64,000 bases of DNA from Portulaca oleracea (lineage: Eukaryota > Streptophyta > Magnoliopsida > Caryophyllales > Portulacaceae): NCBI GenBank assembly GCA_029582165.1, contig CM055870.1, forward strand, positions 17,796,332 through 17,860,331, given 5' to 3'. This document shows, one piece after another, positions 1 to 11,307 of this stretch (within the stretch, counting starts at the first letter, position 1; every line of letters begins with the position of its first letter). Under the pieces are notes generated by a model, which was not told the origin of the DNA, made no database searches, and saw only the letters and a program-made list of their open reading frames with translations. The position numbers were made by a program, and so were the translations under genes.

Positions 1-55
1 CATGAGTTCGAGTCTTGGAAGTAGCCTCTTGTAGTAATGCCCCACCCATTTGTAA
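1..55 (+). repeat. tRNA-derived SINE fragment (3' part, cut by window edge)
   Basis: The first bases contain a pol III B-box-like stretch (GAGTTCGAGTCTTGG, about 5-19) followed by AGTAGCCTCTTG, a combination I associate with tRNA-derived plant SINEs. The A box would lie outside the window. This is motif recognition only; it could be a chance match. Confidence 0.35.
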
Positions 56-1350
56 ATAATTTTCTTGAGTCCAACCATTTTTGAGGTTTCCATTTTCCCT
101 TGTTTCGATTTTGGATATTATATGTCCAAAATTTTGAGGTGAAAATGATTTTTCAGGAAAAGGATTTTCCTTCATACCAAACCCATAAAATATCAATTGA
201 AAATTTATTTTCCACGCAAATCCCTTTTCAAGGAAAACCATTTTCAAACAAACCCTAAAATTTAAAATACTCATATGCTTTTATAACCATATAATTGAAA
301 ATTTGAAATTAGTACTAAAAATTATATACAATAGGAAAATATAAGAATTGCGATGGTATAAGTTTTCTCAATGATATTAATTATAAAATTTGGATTGATA
401 GTTATTATAATTTGCCCCAAAAGTATAGTTCATTGACGTTTCTTAAACATCTTAATTAAAATACACACATGCAGTTTCAATGATCCTACATTTGACCATT
501 TCTCTGTAGTTTCTAGAAGACAGAAGTGAATGAGGCAATTTTGTAAGTTACAGATTATCCTCCAAATAAATAAGTGGTATTTCGGTAATTTTTGGAGAAT
601 CTCGCAGGGTTCTGCCAGGTCTTGCTAGCTCAAAATACTTACTCTAAAATGTAGGTACCTCGATACTAATTTTGAAAATGTGGTCCCTTAATAATACTTT
701 CCACACAATGTAAGATACCTCCTAGTCCTAGTCAATTTTTGGAAAAGTAATATAGTTTGGTATCAGGAGTTGGGAGGTGAGAATGGGAATACATAAATAG
801 CTAATACAACTCTCATGTTTGTCTTATAGGAATGGTAAAAAATGAGGGATTGAGAATGAGAATAAAGATCCCCAACTTCCACTAGTCTATTATTAGGGGA
901 GGAGTGGTAATTTGTACTGGGAATTCATAACATCATACTTAATTAATTAATATTACCAATACTATCTCACTCAATTTAAATTAATCAAGGATATTTTAAT
1001 AAATATGCATTTATTCTAATTCTGCTCCTAGTTTAAATTATGATATAACAAACAAGGAATTTGGAAATTCATAAATTCATTCTTACTCGTATTCTCATTG
1101 TGAATTCTCATTCTCAGTTCATTAGATACGAACGGGCCGATAATGAATATCGCGAGGGTAATTAAAGCTACTTTTGAATGAAAAGAATATTAGATGTGAT
1201 AATTAACAGTCAGAGTTTTAAAACAAAAAAAAAATGGTTGGAGGAGAAATTAAGGATTTGGACAAACCGCAAAGGGGAACCCAATAACCCCAGAAAGTAA
1301 GAGGGAGTCCATTCCCTGACCAGCCCAACCAAACGTAAGCTTTTCTATTT
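56..1350. other. Intergenic, A/T-rich, upstream of the COX16-like gene
   Basis: No coding potential is seen. Bases 120-260 hold a weak foldback of GGAAAA/TTTTCC blocks typical of small decayed DNA transposons. A second candidate MITE is listed separately at 757-1140. From about 1300 the base composition becomes pyrimidine-rich and then C/G-richer (1380-1560), which is the likely promoter and 5' UTR of the downstream gene. Confidence 0.5.
757..1140. repeat. Putative MITE with GAGAATGAGAAT-type inverted ends
   Basis: The left end (GTATCAGGAGTTGGGAGG, then GTGAGAATGGGAATAC) pairs imperfectly with the reverse complement of the right end (CGTATCTAATGAACTGAGAATGAGAAT). The interior repeats the GAATGAGAAT theme. 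No clean target duplication was found, so the borders are approximate. Similar GAGAATG ends occur in PIF/Harbinger- and hAT-type plant MITEs; I cannot choose between them. Confidence 0.35.
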
Positions 1351-1582
1351 TTTTCTCTTTTAGAATTTCGTAAACATTTCTCTCTCACCCACCGGGCTCC
1401 GGCACCCTTCTAAAGCTCAATCTCACCGGTCGAGTAACCACCGCCACCGTACGGTCCACGCAAAAATCGGAACGGCGAGGCCCAGTTCTAACAGACAGCA
1501 CCCACCACATCAACACATCCATTCTCTGACTCACCCTCTCTAATTTATATCTTCCTCAATTTAAGCTCTACAAGACTTCAAG

Positions 1583-1913
1583 GTTTACATTCTTAATTTA
1601 CCAGTTTTTAATTTACTTTGTCAACATTCTTATGTCAAAACCGTTAATGCGTGAACAGCTGCGTTACTGAATTTTTTAAATTGCTGGTTTAATTGCCGAA
1701 AGTGATTGAAATTTGTGGATTTTGGGTAATATGTTGTTGAATCTGAATTTATCTGATTGGAGGTTGTTATGTGAAAACTTTATGCTTATGTGATTGGGTT
1801 TTTTCTTTTTTAAACTCCACCAATTCAAGACAACATCGAGAAACTTTTACATAATCGTCAGACTTTTGCTCAAACGTGTGATGATTTCTTATGAGTCTAT
1901 CATTATGATCCAG
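1583..1913 (+). other. Probable 5' UTR intron of the COX16-like gene
   Basis: A donor CAAG|GTTTAC at 1583 and an acceptor ATCCAG|GACTG ending at 1913 bracket a T-rich stretch just upstream of the start codon at 1924. Introns in the 5' UTR are common in plant housekeeping genes. The leader upstream is C/G-richer than its flanks. Inferred from sequence only. Confidence 0.5.
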
Positions 1914-1923
1914 GACTGAAACG

Positions 1924-4469
1924 ATGGAGATTAGAACCGCAGCAACTGATGGTTCGAAGAAAAATCAGGCCTTACCCAGTTTTCAGTACTCGGGCCTGAA
2001 ACGATTGGGGAGGAAAAACCCCTTTATGAAATATGGGTTGCCTCTAATTTCACTTACTGTGTTTGGTACTGTTGGTCTTGCTCATCTCTTGCAAGGCAGG
2101 TAAATACTTTTCTTCTGTAACTCTTTCAATTGTTTTCATGTCATGTTCTATTGTACTGTGAATAGTGTTCTCCTTGGAATTAAGTTTTGGGTTGCCTAGG
2201 AACCATGAAACTACATAGATTGTGGCCTTGGAAGGTCTAATGTACATGGACTAATGGACTTGAGAAATCCAAGTTTTCTTTCATTTTGATTTGGTTGGTA
2301 CTTGGTCGTAAGGTTCGTTAACAGGGCATTTGTGTGATACATGCTATTATATTGGATCAAGGATTTTCCTATTAGAAGAATCTAATTTTAATCGGCATTA
2401 AAGATCTGACATGAACCCATTAAGTCAATATAGTTATTAAAACTTTTATATTGATGTATATAAGCCTCATGGTAACGTTTGGGTATCAGTCACTGTTTGC
2501 TTATAAGCCTGACGAGTACGACTGAAGCGGTGCTTAAATTTAGGTTATATCGATGAATACCCACACTTTGTGACCTCTAATAGGAAAAAGTCTATGGTAG
2601 TGGTGCCTTGGTTTTCTTTGTGTGCACATGTGTCATTTGAGATCTGTGGTCAAAATCTATGATTTTGTGATGACATAAATGAGATGAGGGACCTGAAGCT
2701 CACTGCCTGCTCCTTATGCCTTTTTTGTTGATTAGAGGGGGAAAAAAGGGGGGGGGGGGGTTGTTCTATGATATAGTGAATAGGACTGGGCTTGGAGCAA
2801 GGCTGTCAGCGGGGAAGGCATTAAGATGCACCTGATAAAAGCTTGGCTTTTATAACCAACAGATGGGTACATGACTATGTGCTGCTACGTCCCTAGTGCA
2901 CCTGTTCGATCCATGAATTGATATTTAGCTTTTGGAGTGAATACTGAGTAGTATATTGCCAAACAACTGTGATGCCACCCACTGTCTTGCGGTGCGGTGA
3001 GGTGTTATTGTCATGTTCCTCTTCAAATAGCTTGGCTATATGAATCCACCTTTTATGACTTTTTTTTTCCACATGCAAAATTCATCACATTAGTTGTGTG
3101 CATCAACTATGAACTTAAATTGAACGGCAGCCTGCTCACACATGACCACTTATGCGAAGGAAAGTAACTTTGCATGTAATTCCTTATTCCATGCACCGGA
3201 GTATAATCATGTCAAACATGTTTGTTTTGATTTCTGAATCCGTCCCCCATTTCTTATTCATGCACATGCTTTGAAAACTTATTCAAGCTAAACTGTTTTT
3301 GTAACTATAGGTTGGAAATGTAATATCATTTAAACCTTATGTATTTGCTTGATGGGGACTTGCACCGTAACTTTGTATGAGGTGCGAGTGCGATATCTCA
3401 TTTGCCTATGTAGATAGGAGCCTAGATTCTACAACATTTTTGGCCTGTCTCTTTTGCTCTTTCATCTGTATCTGTGTGCCTGTGCGTGCATTGACTTTGG
3501 AGGAGTCCAGGATGTGCGTCCTGCGACTCCTGCCTAGCAATGATCGAAACATTCAAAGACTTGATTATTTGTCTTTCATGATGTTACCTTTTATCATTTA
3601 CGTATGTAATAACAAGGCTAATTGGACAGCGCCCCAACATACACACACACAAAAAAAAAAAAAAAAGAATGAGGGGAAACTAGATAGCTGCAACTCACCA
3701 TACCTGGAAGGGGAAGATAGTCAGTGAACTCCCCATTTCCCTTCATTCTACTATTCTGGGAGAGTGCCAGTACTGTAGCTTTTTACAGGCCTCTGAATTT
3801 CCAGCTAAACTATTAATTTTTGTGTCCAGTAAGGATATTGCAAAAGTGAAAGATGATCAAGAGTGGCAGATTATTGAGGAAAGAAAGGCTCTTTCAAGAA
3901 CCGGGCCATTGAATGCATACAACCCAAAGAAGATTTCACTAGAAGAGGAGCTCAAGGTATACACCTTTTTTTGTTCCTTCTCCTGTTTATCATCTAAACC
4001 ACAATGCTGATTAGGTGTTATTTTGAGCTGAACTTTGTCAAACTTATTCAGTACTATTTGAGGGAGCTGTTTGTATAAGTTAATGTGAACTTATTTTTCT
4101 AAACTTATTCTGAAAAAAAAAAAGCCAAAGACAGAGAATTGATCCCACTAATCTAGTTTCGGAGAATTGTACCCAACTTTAACCCTCACAAACAAAGGGG
4201 TTTTATGTCCACTATTTATGTATTCCGACACCTCTTTAATTTTCAAGGGTAAGTGGTGTTGTGTCGAGATTTCTCCAAGGACTGCTGAGCGGAATCCGTT
4301 GGGGAACTTCTTGGTTGATGTGGTGCACGGGTACCTATGTAGTACTATTTGATGGCCCATTATCATTATCTTTTGACTGTGGATTTTTCAGGCTCTGCAA
4401 GAGAAAGTGGATATAAACAACTATGAGTACAAGAGAATCCCTCGCCTTGGTGAAAACAAGTCAAATTAG
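1924..4469 (+). CDS. COX16: COX16-like cytochrome c oxidase assembly protein, 3 coding exons, 126 aa
   Basis: Coding exons are 1924-2099, 3830-3956 and 4392-4469. All introns are GT-AG; the AG|T junction restores a Ser codon, and exons 2 and 3 join in phase 0. The 126-aa product starts [10 protein letters not shown]. It has one hydrophobic segment (about residues 37-56) followed by the charged block [18 protein letters not shown] and a conserved tail, [16 protein letters not shown] and then [17 protein letters not shown]. This pattern matches plant COX16 (single-span inner mitochondrial membrane protein, N-out/C-out in fungi), which helps assemble the copper-containing COX subunits of complex IV. 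The length fits plant family members. The first ATG of the ORF was used; the leader probably has its own intron. The first coding intron (1.7 kb) contains only shadow ORFs. A 3' UTR probably runs to about 5170, where AATAAG occurs. Family assignment is firm; any role in this plant is inferred. Confidence 0.85.
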
Positions 4470-5287
4470 TTCCTCTGTTCTCTATGTTATTGACATCTTC
4501 AACATAGGAAGCATGCTTCTGGTTTTTTTGAACCATTTTTGTACACAGCAGCTAGAGAAGAAGGGGGAAAAAGGTGAAGTCAGGCTCCATCTTCGCATCC
4601 CGTATCTTCTTCTTGCTTATTGTAGAAACCCGAAGAGTAGAACTTACTGCGTCATGCTGTACTGGTCGAATTTGCTTAATAACAGTCAGTTTTTCTGAAT
4701 ACCTATCAGTACAGTATACCTACTGCAAATCTGAAATACAGTATAATATTTGCTCCAGTAATTTTTTTTTTCTTTTTAGCTTTATTATCATAACTAAGCA
4801 GGTGCCCACTATGTCTTGTTCACCTAGCAAGATCGGGAGTGACAACTTGTTCGACATGTATTGTGTTGAAGATGAAGTTTTGTGTTGATTGAAATTGACA
4901 TTTGAAGAAACCACGATTCCTTATTCAGATGGATCTGACAGAGATAAACTCTATAAGTTGTTTCAGACTGGTTGATGTCAACGTTTAATGTAAACAGATA
5001 CTCTGAGTGTGTAAGCGTGTGTTGATACCTTATTGACAGAAAATTGTTAAAAGTCGAGGAATTATTGTATGTTTTGGGCAGTGGCCAGGTTAAGGACATA
5101 ATTTTGTTGAGTTTCATTTTGTATCAAAATCTTTGTACAACTGCCCATCTTCCCTCCTATTGTGTTTCAATAAGGTGGCTAAAGGACTAAACCAAGCTAC
5201 AGTAGATGATTTTGTAACTACCTAGACTGTCTAGGTTGGGTAGAGAGTGTGGCATCCTGAGGGTCTGCATGGCTCCGAGATCGAGGG

Positions 5288-5520
5288 TTTCAGCCAAAGT
5301 TACCTAAATTGGTACACCCCTTGAATCCGCGATCTTGGATAGTAGATCCCAATCGGCTCCAAGACTATGAGTTTCAGCCAAAGTTACCTAAATTGGTACA
5401 CCCCCTGAATCTACTATCTTGGATAGTAGATCCCAATCGGCTCTAAGACTGAGTTTCAGCCACAATTACCTAAATTGGTGTGGCCCTCGAATCCACAATC
5501 TTGGATAGTAGATCCCAGCC
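5288..5520 (+). repeat. Tandem repeat, about 3 copies of an 82-84 bp unit
   Basis: Units begin with TTTCAGCCAAAGTTACCTAA near 5288, 5372 and 5454, giving periods of 84 and 82 bp. Each continues through AATTGGTACACCCC and ends with CTTGGATAGTAGATCCCA. The third unit is the most diverged. It lies about 120 bp beyond the likely end of the COX16-like transcript. No coding content. Confidence 0.8.
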
Positions 5521-5664
5521 AAAGTTCGACTGCGACCTAATTCGTCGAGGATCACACCCTCGATTGAGAAATTGGTCGTTCATATTTCTCGCTACATCAA
5601 TTTGTTGTTCTAAGTGCTATGGGATGGTTTGGGTGGAAACAATGAAAATCATGTATGGAAACTA

Positions 5665-5920
5665 TACTCCATCCCATATTAATTGTTACTATGTTGATTG
5701 TCACGACATTCAATATTACTCTCTGATTGATGATTTTTAGTATAATATTTTATTAACATTTGTTGTATTATACTTTTATGATATTACTTTCCATTATAAA
5801 TATAATAATAGTAATTTTATATAACAAATCATTGTATATATTGAGAAATTTATGGTCAAAATTTTTAAAATTTGACTGCACAATTTCAAAGAAGACAATT
5901 AATATGAAACGGATGGAGTA
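5665..5920. mobile_element. Stowaway-type (Tc1/mariner) MITE
   Basis: TA target sites flank ends of the form CTCCATCCCATATTAATTG (left) and the reverse complement of CAATTAATATGAAACGGATGGAG (right). This is the CTCCnTCCG-type terminus of plant Stowaway MITEs. The element is about 256 bp with an A/T-rich interior and no coding capacity. Confidence 0.75.
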
Positions 5921-7179
5921 GAAGCTAGGGGGCAAGGGAGCAGTCTAAAAAAAGTTTGGAACAGAATTAAGGCACAGATAAAGATTCCTGTCTAGTGGAC
6001 TCATCCTAGACGCCATGCAAGTCGTGGAGGGGGGGTTACATGGTTCTTGACAGCAGGTCAACCAATTCATACTGGTTAGGGTTGAGTAAAAATACGAAAG
6101 GAACCAGAAAATCAAATTGCAAACCAACTAAACTGAAAATCGGAAAACCGAACTGAGTAAAAAATAGTTAATTGAACCAACGAACCGATAGGTTACTAGC
6201 TTGGTTCTATTCACGCCTTTCCAATTGACAGTTAACCGAAAACGAATCGATAAATTATTTTATATTTTGAAAATTTTATTTTAAATTTATAGATTTGTCT
6301 AAATTTTTTTGTGATTTATTTGGAGATATTACCTACTACCACACTGTGCACTGTAGAATAAAATTTGGATCAGCTCTAGTGAGCCCTTGTTGGAACAACC
6401 CCTAAGTCCTAACCCACCCCAATTATTGTTATTGTTATTATTATTGAATAAAATTGTTAAAGAAAAAAAAGGGAATGCTGAAATTGAAATAGGGAAGGTT
6501 GAACTTGTGTGTTGTGGCATATGTGCTAAAACACAGGTTTCTACACACAATTTGCTCTAGAGCATGGTGGTGTCAGAGGATAGGAACCTTTCACAATGAA
6601 GCCTTCGGTCCTGTACCAAGACATCTTCTTTCTCTTGCCTCATAGGTTTGTTCCCCATTGATATATAAGTTATCTTTAAGTTTCATAATTAGAATGAGAA
6701 GCAAAGAAGCAACATAAGGAATTGAATTAAGAATAAAATCAAGGACAATCAGACTCGAAATACATGTACGATGACAATTCAATTACACAAAAACTTATAT
6801 CTCCTACCCATCCCTTCATCACATATGAACTAGGGTGATCTAGAACATAGAAGCATAAGCATTCTGTTACATCTTAGTCAATCAAGAAACAATTCCTACA
6901 AATCATAAAAGAGAACATATTGTGTGTCAGAAACCTATGTCTTAGCTCCACCATGAAATTTAATGTCAATTTCTTCTCTCTTTTTTCATGAGTTCATTCT
7001 GGTATCCATACATACATATTGGTAGTTTGGTACTGTTGTATGTTGTGGCCTATGCCCTGGCTTGGTGTTGCATGCTATTGGCCCTGTGTTGGGCCTGTTG
7101 CCGTATCTTTTTCTTGAAAACGGGAGAGGTGATGTTTAATGATTTTAATTGGTTAACCATAGTTAACGAGTAACTGAAC
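5921..7179. other. Intergenic, with a repeat rich in AACCGAACC-like words left of the copia insertion
   Basis: Bases 6080-6260 hold interspersed CCGAAC/AACCG words (CGGAAAACCGAACTGAG, GAACCAACGAACCGATAG). Similar words in inverted orientation occur at about 19540-19640, on the far side of the copia element. The copia element therefore probably inserted into an older inverted-repeat element. The rest is A/T-rich and non-coding; short ORFs here show no family resemblance. Confidence 0.4.
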
Positions 7180-7374
7180 TCTTATTGATATTGAATCAGA
7201 AATACAGAAAGTATAGAAGAGAGATGAGACATTGAGAGGAAGGGAATTATCATCGATATATTTGTGTATGTATTGAATGAATAATAGAGGAAGAATTACA
7301 ACTTATATTTATAGTATACAAGAATCAAGAACTAATCTTGATAACAGAAATAACAACCTAATATACTCTTATCA
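7180..7374 (-). repeat. 3' LTR of the copia element
   Basis: It is nearly identical over its length to 19331-19522. Read on +, the outer terminus is TC where the other copy has TG; the inner terminus is CA, followed by the C-rich complement of the polypurine tract. Confidence 0.85.
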
Positions 7375-9592
7375 TCCCCCCTCAAGCTTGGAAGGATTCT
7401 TGATCATTCCAAGCTTGGATAAAATATAGCTTTGCCGAGAAGAAGGCAAAATTTTGGTGAAGATGTCTGCTAACTGTTCTTCAGTAGGCATATGAGCAAG
7501 CTGAAGAAGACCCTCTAAAACCTTTTCTCTTGTAAAATGACAGTCGATCTCTATGTGTTTGGTACGTTCGTGAAAGATTGGATTCTTGGAAATGTAGATA
7601 GTCGATTGGTTGTCACAATAGAGATGTACTGGTTTTACAATTTGCACACCAAGCTCCTCTATTAATCTTACTATCCAAGTGATTTCTGATGAAGTTTGAG
7701 CAAGTGCACGATATTCTGCTTCTGATGAGGATCTTGAGACTGTGCTTTGCTTCTTGCTTTTCTAGCTTATAGGAGACTCTCCAAACAAGATCATGTAACC
7801 TGTGACTGATTTTCTGGAGAAAGAACAAGCTCCCCAGTCAGAATCAGAAAAGGATTTAATGCTGAGATGGTCAGACCCGTTGAGAAGTATTCCATGATAT
7901 GAAGTATCTCTAATATATCGCAATGTATGCTGAAGAGCTCTTATATGTGAAGATCTTGGCGGTTGCATAAACTGACTTAATGTTTGTGTTGTGTAGCTGA
8001 GATCTGGCCTAGTATGTGAAAGAAAATTAATTTTCCCTACTAGCGATCCGTAGACAAGAGGATCAGAAAAAAGCTCTCAATCTTCAGGTTCCAGCTTACA
8101 ATTCAGGGGCAAAGGTGTGACAGCAACAACTGGATGCAGAGATCCACCTTCTTGTAGTAATTCCTTAGTAAATTTGTGCTGTGATAAAAGAACACCATCA
8201 GTGTTGTATGAAACTTCTAATCCAAGAAAGTAATGTAATTTTCCTAAGTCTTTTATGCCAAAAAGTCTATCAAGATGTCTCTTGACATTATTTATTTCTT
8301 CTTGATTAGAACCTGTCAATAATATATCATCAACATAGATAGCAACAATAGTAATATCAGTTGAAGATTTATTAATGAAAAGAGAATAATTAATCATTCT
8401 TTGATTGTTGATAACCAAGAGAAATTAGAGTTTGACTTAGTTTGGCAAACCACTGTCTGCTGGCTTGTTTCAAACCATATAATGGTTTCTTCAGTTTGCA
8501 AACTTTGTTGGAAGGATTTGGAATTCCTTTTCGCATCTGCATATAGACTTCTTCATCCAAATCTCCATGTAAGAAAGCATTGTTGACATCAAGTTGTAGA
8601 AGTGGCCATTTCTTTGATGCAGCCAAAGCTATAATGGTTCTAATAGTAAGCATCTTCACAACTGGGGAGAAGGCTTCCTGATAATCAATGCCAAATTGTT
8701 GAGTAAATCCTCTTATAACCAAACGAGCTTTATATCTTTCTAATGTGTCATCTGCTTTCAGTTTGACTTTATACACCCACTTGCTGCTAATAGCTTTCTT
8801 TTTAGGAGGTAGATCAACTAACTCCCAGGTATTGTTGCTAATAAGAACAAATATTTCTTTTTCCATTGCGTGAATCCATTCTGGGTGCTAAGCTGCTTCC
8901 TCATATGTCTTAGGTTCAACATATTTTTCTAATGAAGCCTGAAAAGCATAAAAGTTAGAAGAAAAATTCAAGATTAGAAAATGCACAAACAAAATCTTTG
9001 AGATAAGAAGGTTTAACAGAAGCCCTAGAAGATCTTCTGGTTTGAACTGGTGGTGACAATCTGCCAATGTTATCTGCAGGAATACTGTCTCTGGTTGACA
9101 AGTCTTCTGCAGGAGTATCCATGATGTCAGATGCAGTAATTGGAACCTCTGTAGATGTAGAAGGAAGATGTTGAGTTGTTGTATTATCATATGATGAGGG
9201 TAGATAAGGTGTGCTGCTAGAAATATCTCTAGGACTACTGGAAAAACTTTCAATATCTATAGATGTACTTGCTTCATTCTCAGCTTGAAATCCTATAGTC
9301 TCTGGAATAAACTCAGTAATTATAGGTAAAGGAGTATCACTGCTTGAAGGAATATTGTGAAAAGGAAAAATATGCTCATGGAATGTGACATCTCTTGTTA
9401 ATAAAATTTTCTTTGTAGTGAGATCTAGCAATTTGTAAGCCTTCTTACCAAAAGGGTAACTAAGAAATATACAAGGATGTGCTCTTGGTTGAAGTTTACT
9501 CCTGTGCCTTTTCAATGTAGATACATATGCTAAACAACCAAAAGCTTTAAGATGATCATAAGAAGGCTTTGTACCAAACAGGATTTCAAAAG
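7375..9592 (-). pseudogene. Copia pol, 3' half: end of integrase, reverse transcriptase, RNase H (frameshifted)
   Basis: This continues the integrase reading interrupted at the nested insertion: the pre-insertion reading ...[18 protein letters not shown] is restored when the nested element and one AAAAG are ignored. Downstream segments on the minus strand are a low-complexity linker (9515-8955), RT with SSKWVYKVKLKADD, LLQLDVNNAFLHGDL and LYGLKQASRQW (8866-8390), then the YVDD catalytic motif in IVAIYVDDILLTGS (8418-8077). RNase H follows with SDSDWGACSFSRKSVTGY (7968-7762) and LYCDNQSTIYISKNPIFHER (7647-7372). Three different frames are used and a stop lies before HPEWIHAMEKE (near 8888). 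The gene is dead but all domains are recognisable. Confidence 0.85.
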
Positions 9593-11307
9593 TGTACCAG
9601 CGGCTTGTAAGACCTCGGTTTTGTCGTTCTCTCTTAGGGAGATGGCGGCCTTGGTCAAAGGAACTAGGTCAATGGTCGGGTTGAGATTGCTAAGGTAAGG
9701 ATATTGGTCTGAAAGATCACAAAGCAAGAAATAAAACTAAGGTCGGTCAAGGAATGGAAAAGGTTCGGGGGTTTTAGACACTTAACGGAACTTTTGATCA
9801 AGAAGTTTTCATGATTAAAATGCATAAAGTTAGATTCATCTATGGAACAACGCGGGAAAAAGGCAACGATGAATCCCCTCCCTCGAGGAAGATTCAAATT
9901 AACTACCCTATGCCCACCATGGACCATCGGGGTTGAAAATCGCATTAATTCCTAGTTAAGCATATACTTACCCTCGTAAGTGTGGGCTTAACTATCCCAC
10001 TCTAGACTTCCCATTGAGTGTATAACGATTCAAAGAGCTCTCGGACCTTGAACCGCCACTCCCAATGAGAAGACACTAGGTGGAAATAGACTCCTCCAAC
10101 TAAAACACACTTTAATCAATAAACACCTTAGCCAAAATCCATTAAAGCCTTAACCACCCCCTCACCTCAAGAAAGATTAGCCTCTAGACATGATGGAGAA
10201 ATCAACAACCATAGACAAACAAGAACAATGAAATAGCAAGTAAGGAAATTAAGAACAAGCAAACTAATTAGCAAAGTAATTAAATAAAGAGTTAAGGGAA
10301 GAGAATACTTATCAAAATGTTGTAGATGAACAATGGAAAGCAATAAAAAGATGATCCAACAATCTCTCAATTGATTGAATCCCCAAATCTTCAATAATAA
10401 ACTCAAATCTCCAAAACCCTAGATTAATCTCTCACTAATCTCCCTCTAAAATCTACTAATTACAAACTGAAAATAAAATCTAAGTCTAAACCTAGATGCC
10501 CTAGCTACTCCTAGATGTCTCCCTAGATTAAATAATCCATCCCCCCCAAGATTCATGCCCCAAGACGGGTTATTTAAACAAAAGGGGAAGAAGGGCCAAA
10601 ACACAGTCGTTTTGGCCTAAAATTATGCTGGAAAAAGGGTCGTCGCGATCGCTACGGGCATCATAGCGTTCGCTACGACCCAAGACAGGCGAAAACTCTA
10701 ACTCTCGGCAGCTCCAAGGCGTCCGCTATGCCCAGCGTCGCGACCCAGTCAATGATCCGTAGCGAACGCTACGAAGGGCATAGCGAACGCTATGACCGTC
10801 AGCTGGAAAATTGGGAAATCTGGGCTATATCGTAGCGTTCGCTACACCCTTCGTAGCGACCGCTACGGTCTTGGCGTAACCTTCGCCGACCTCAGCGTTA
10901 CTCGCGGCGTGAACGCCACGGTCGTAGCGTCGCTACGACCGACGTAGGAACGCCACGGTCTTCAATTGATCTTCCACCAAGTAAAGGCGTAGCGGTCAGC
11001 TGCGATTGTAGCGAATGCTACGAACATGGATGCCCCCATACTTAGCCTTTTGGCCCGAACTCCCTCTCTTTTAGGCACGATTGGTCTCCCATGCTTCCCG
11101 GGTCTTCACCACGGCAACAAATCAGCTCCAAAGGTCTCGGGATGACCGAGTTATCGCCCTTTTTCGCAACTTCGCCCCCCTTTTATTATTCTCCGAACTT
11201 AATACCTAAAAATCACAAAACACGTAATAAATAACCATTTTATTAGGGAACGACAATAGACTTGGGCGTAAACGAGTGGTATTTAGCCCCTAAAATGGGA
11301 CTAATCA
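9593..11307 (-). repeat. 3' LTR of the nested gypsy element
   Basis: 1715 bp, TG...CA termini. It aligns throughout with 15187-16920. Outside the CpG-rich block (about 10640-11030) only scattered substitutions are visible by eye. Inside it several short deletions are present relative to the 5' copy, which accounts for most of the length difference. Confidence 0.9.
10640..11030. repeat. Cluster of GTAGCG-nn-CGCTAC hairpin motifs in the 3' LTR (partly eroded)
   Basis: Repeated words of the form GTAGCG(TT or AA)CGCTAC and one-base variants occur in both orientations within about 400 bp. Each forms a 6-bp stem. The second half carries deletions and substitutions (for example GTAGCGTCGCTAC) relative to the 5' LTR copy. 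Function unknown. Confidence 0.75.

Noticed and set aside
3377..3727. 116-codon ORF within the first COX16 intron
   Set aside because: Low-complexity Lys-rich end from an A-run, no homology, and it lies in an intron confirmed by frame-preserving splice sites.
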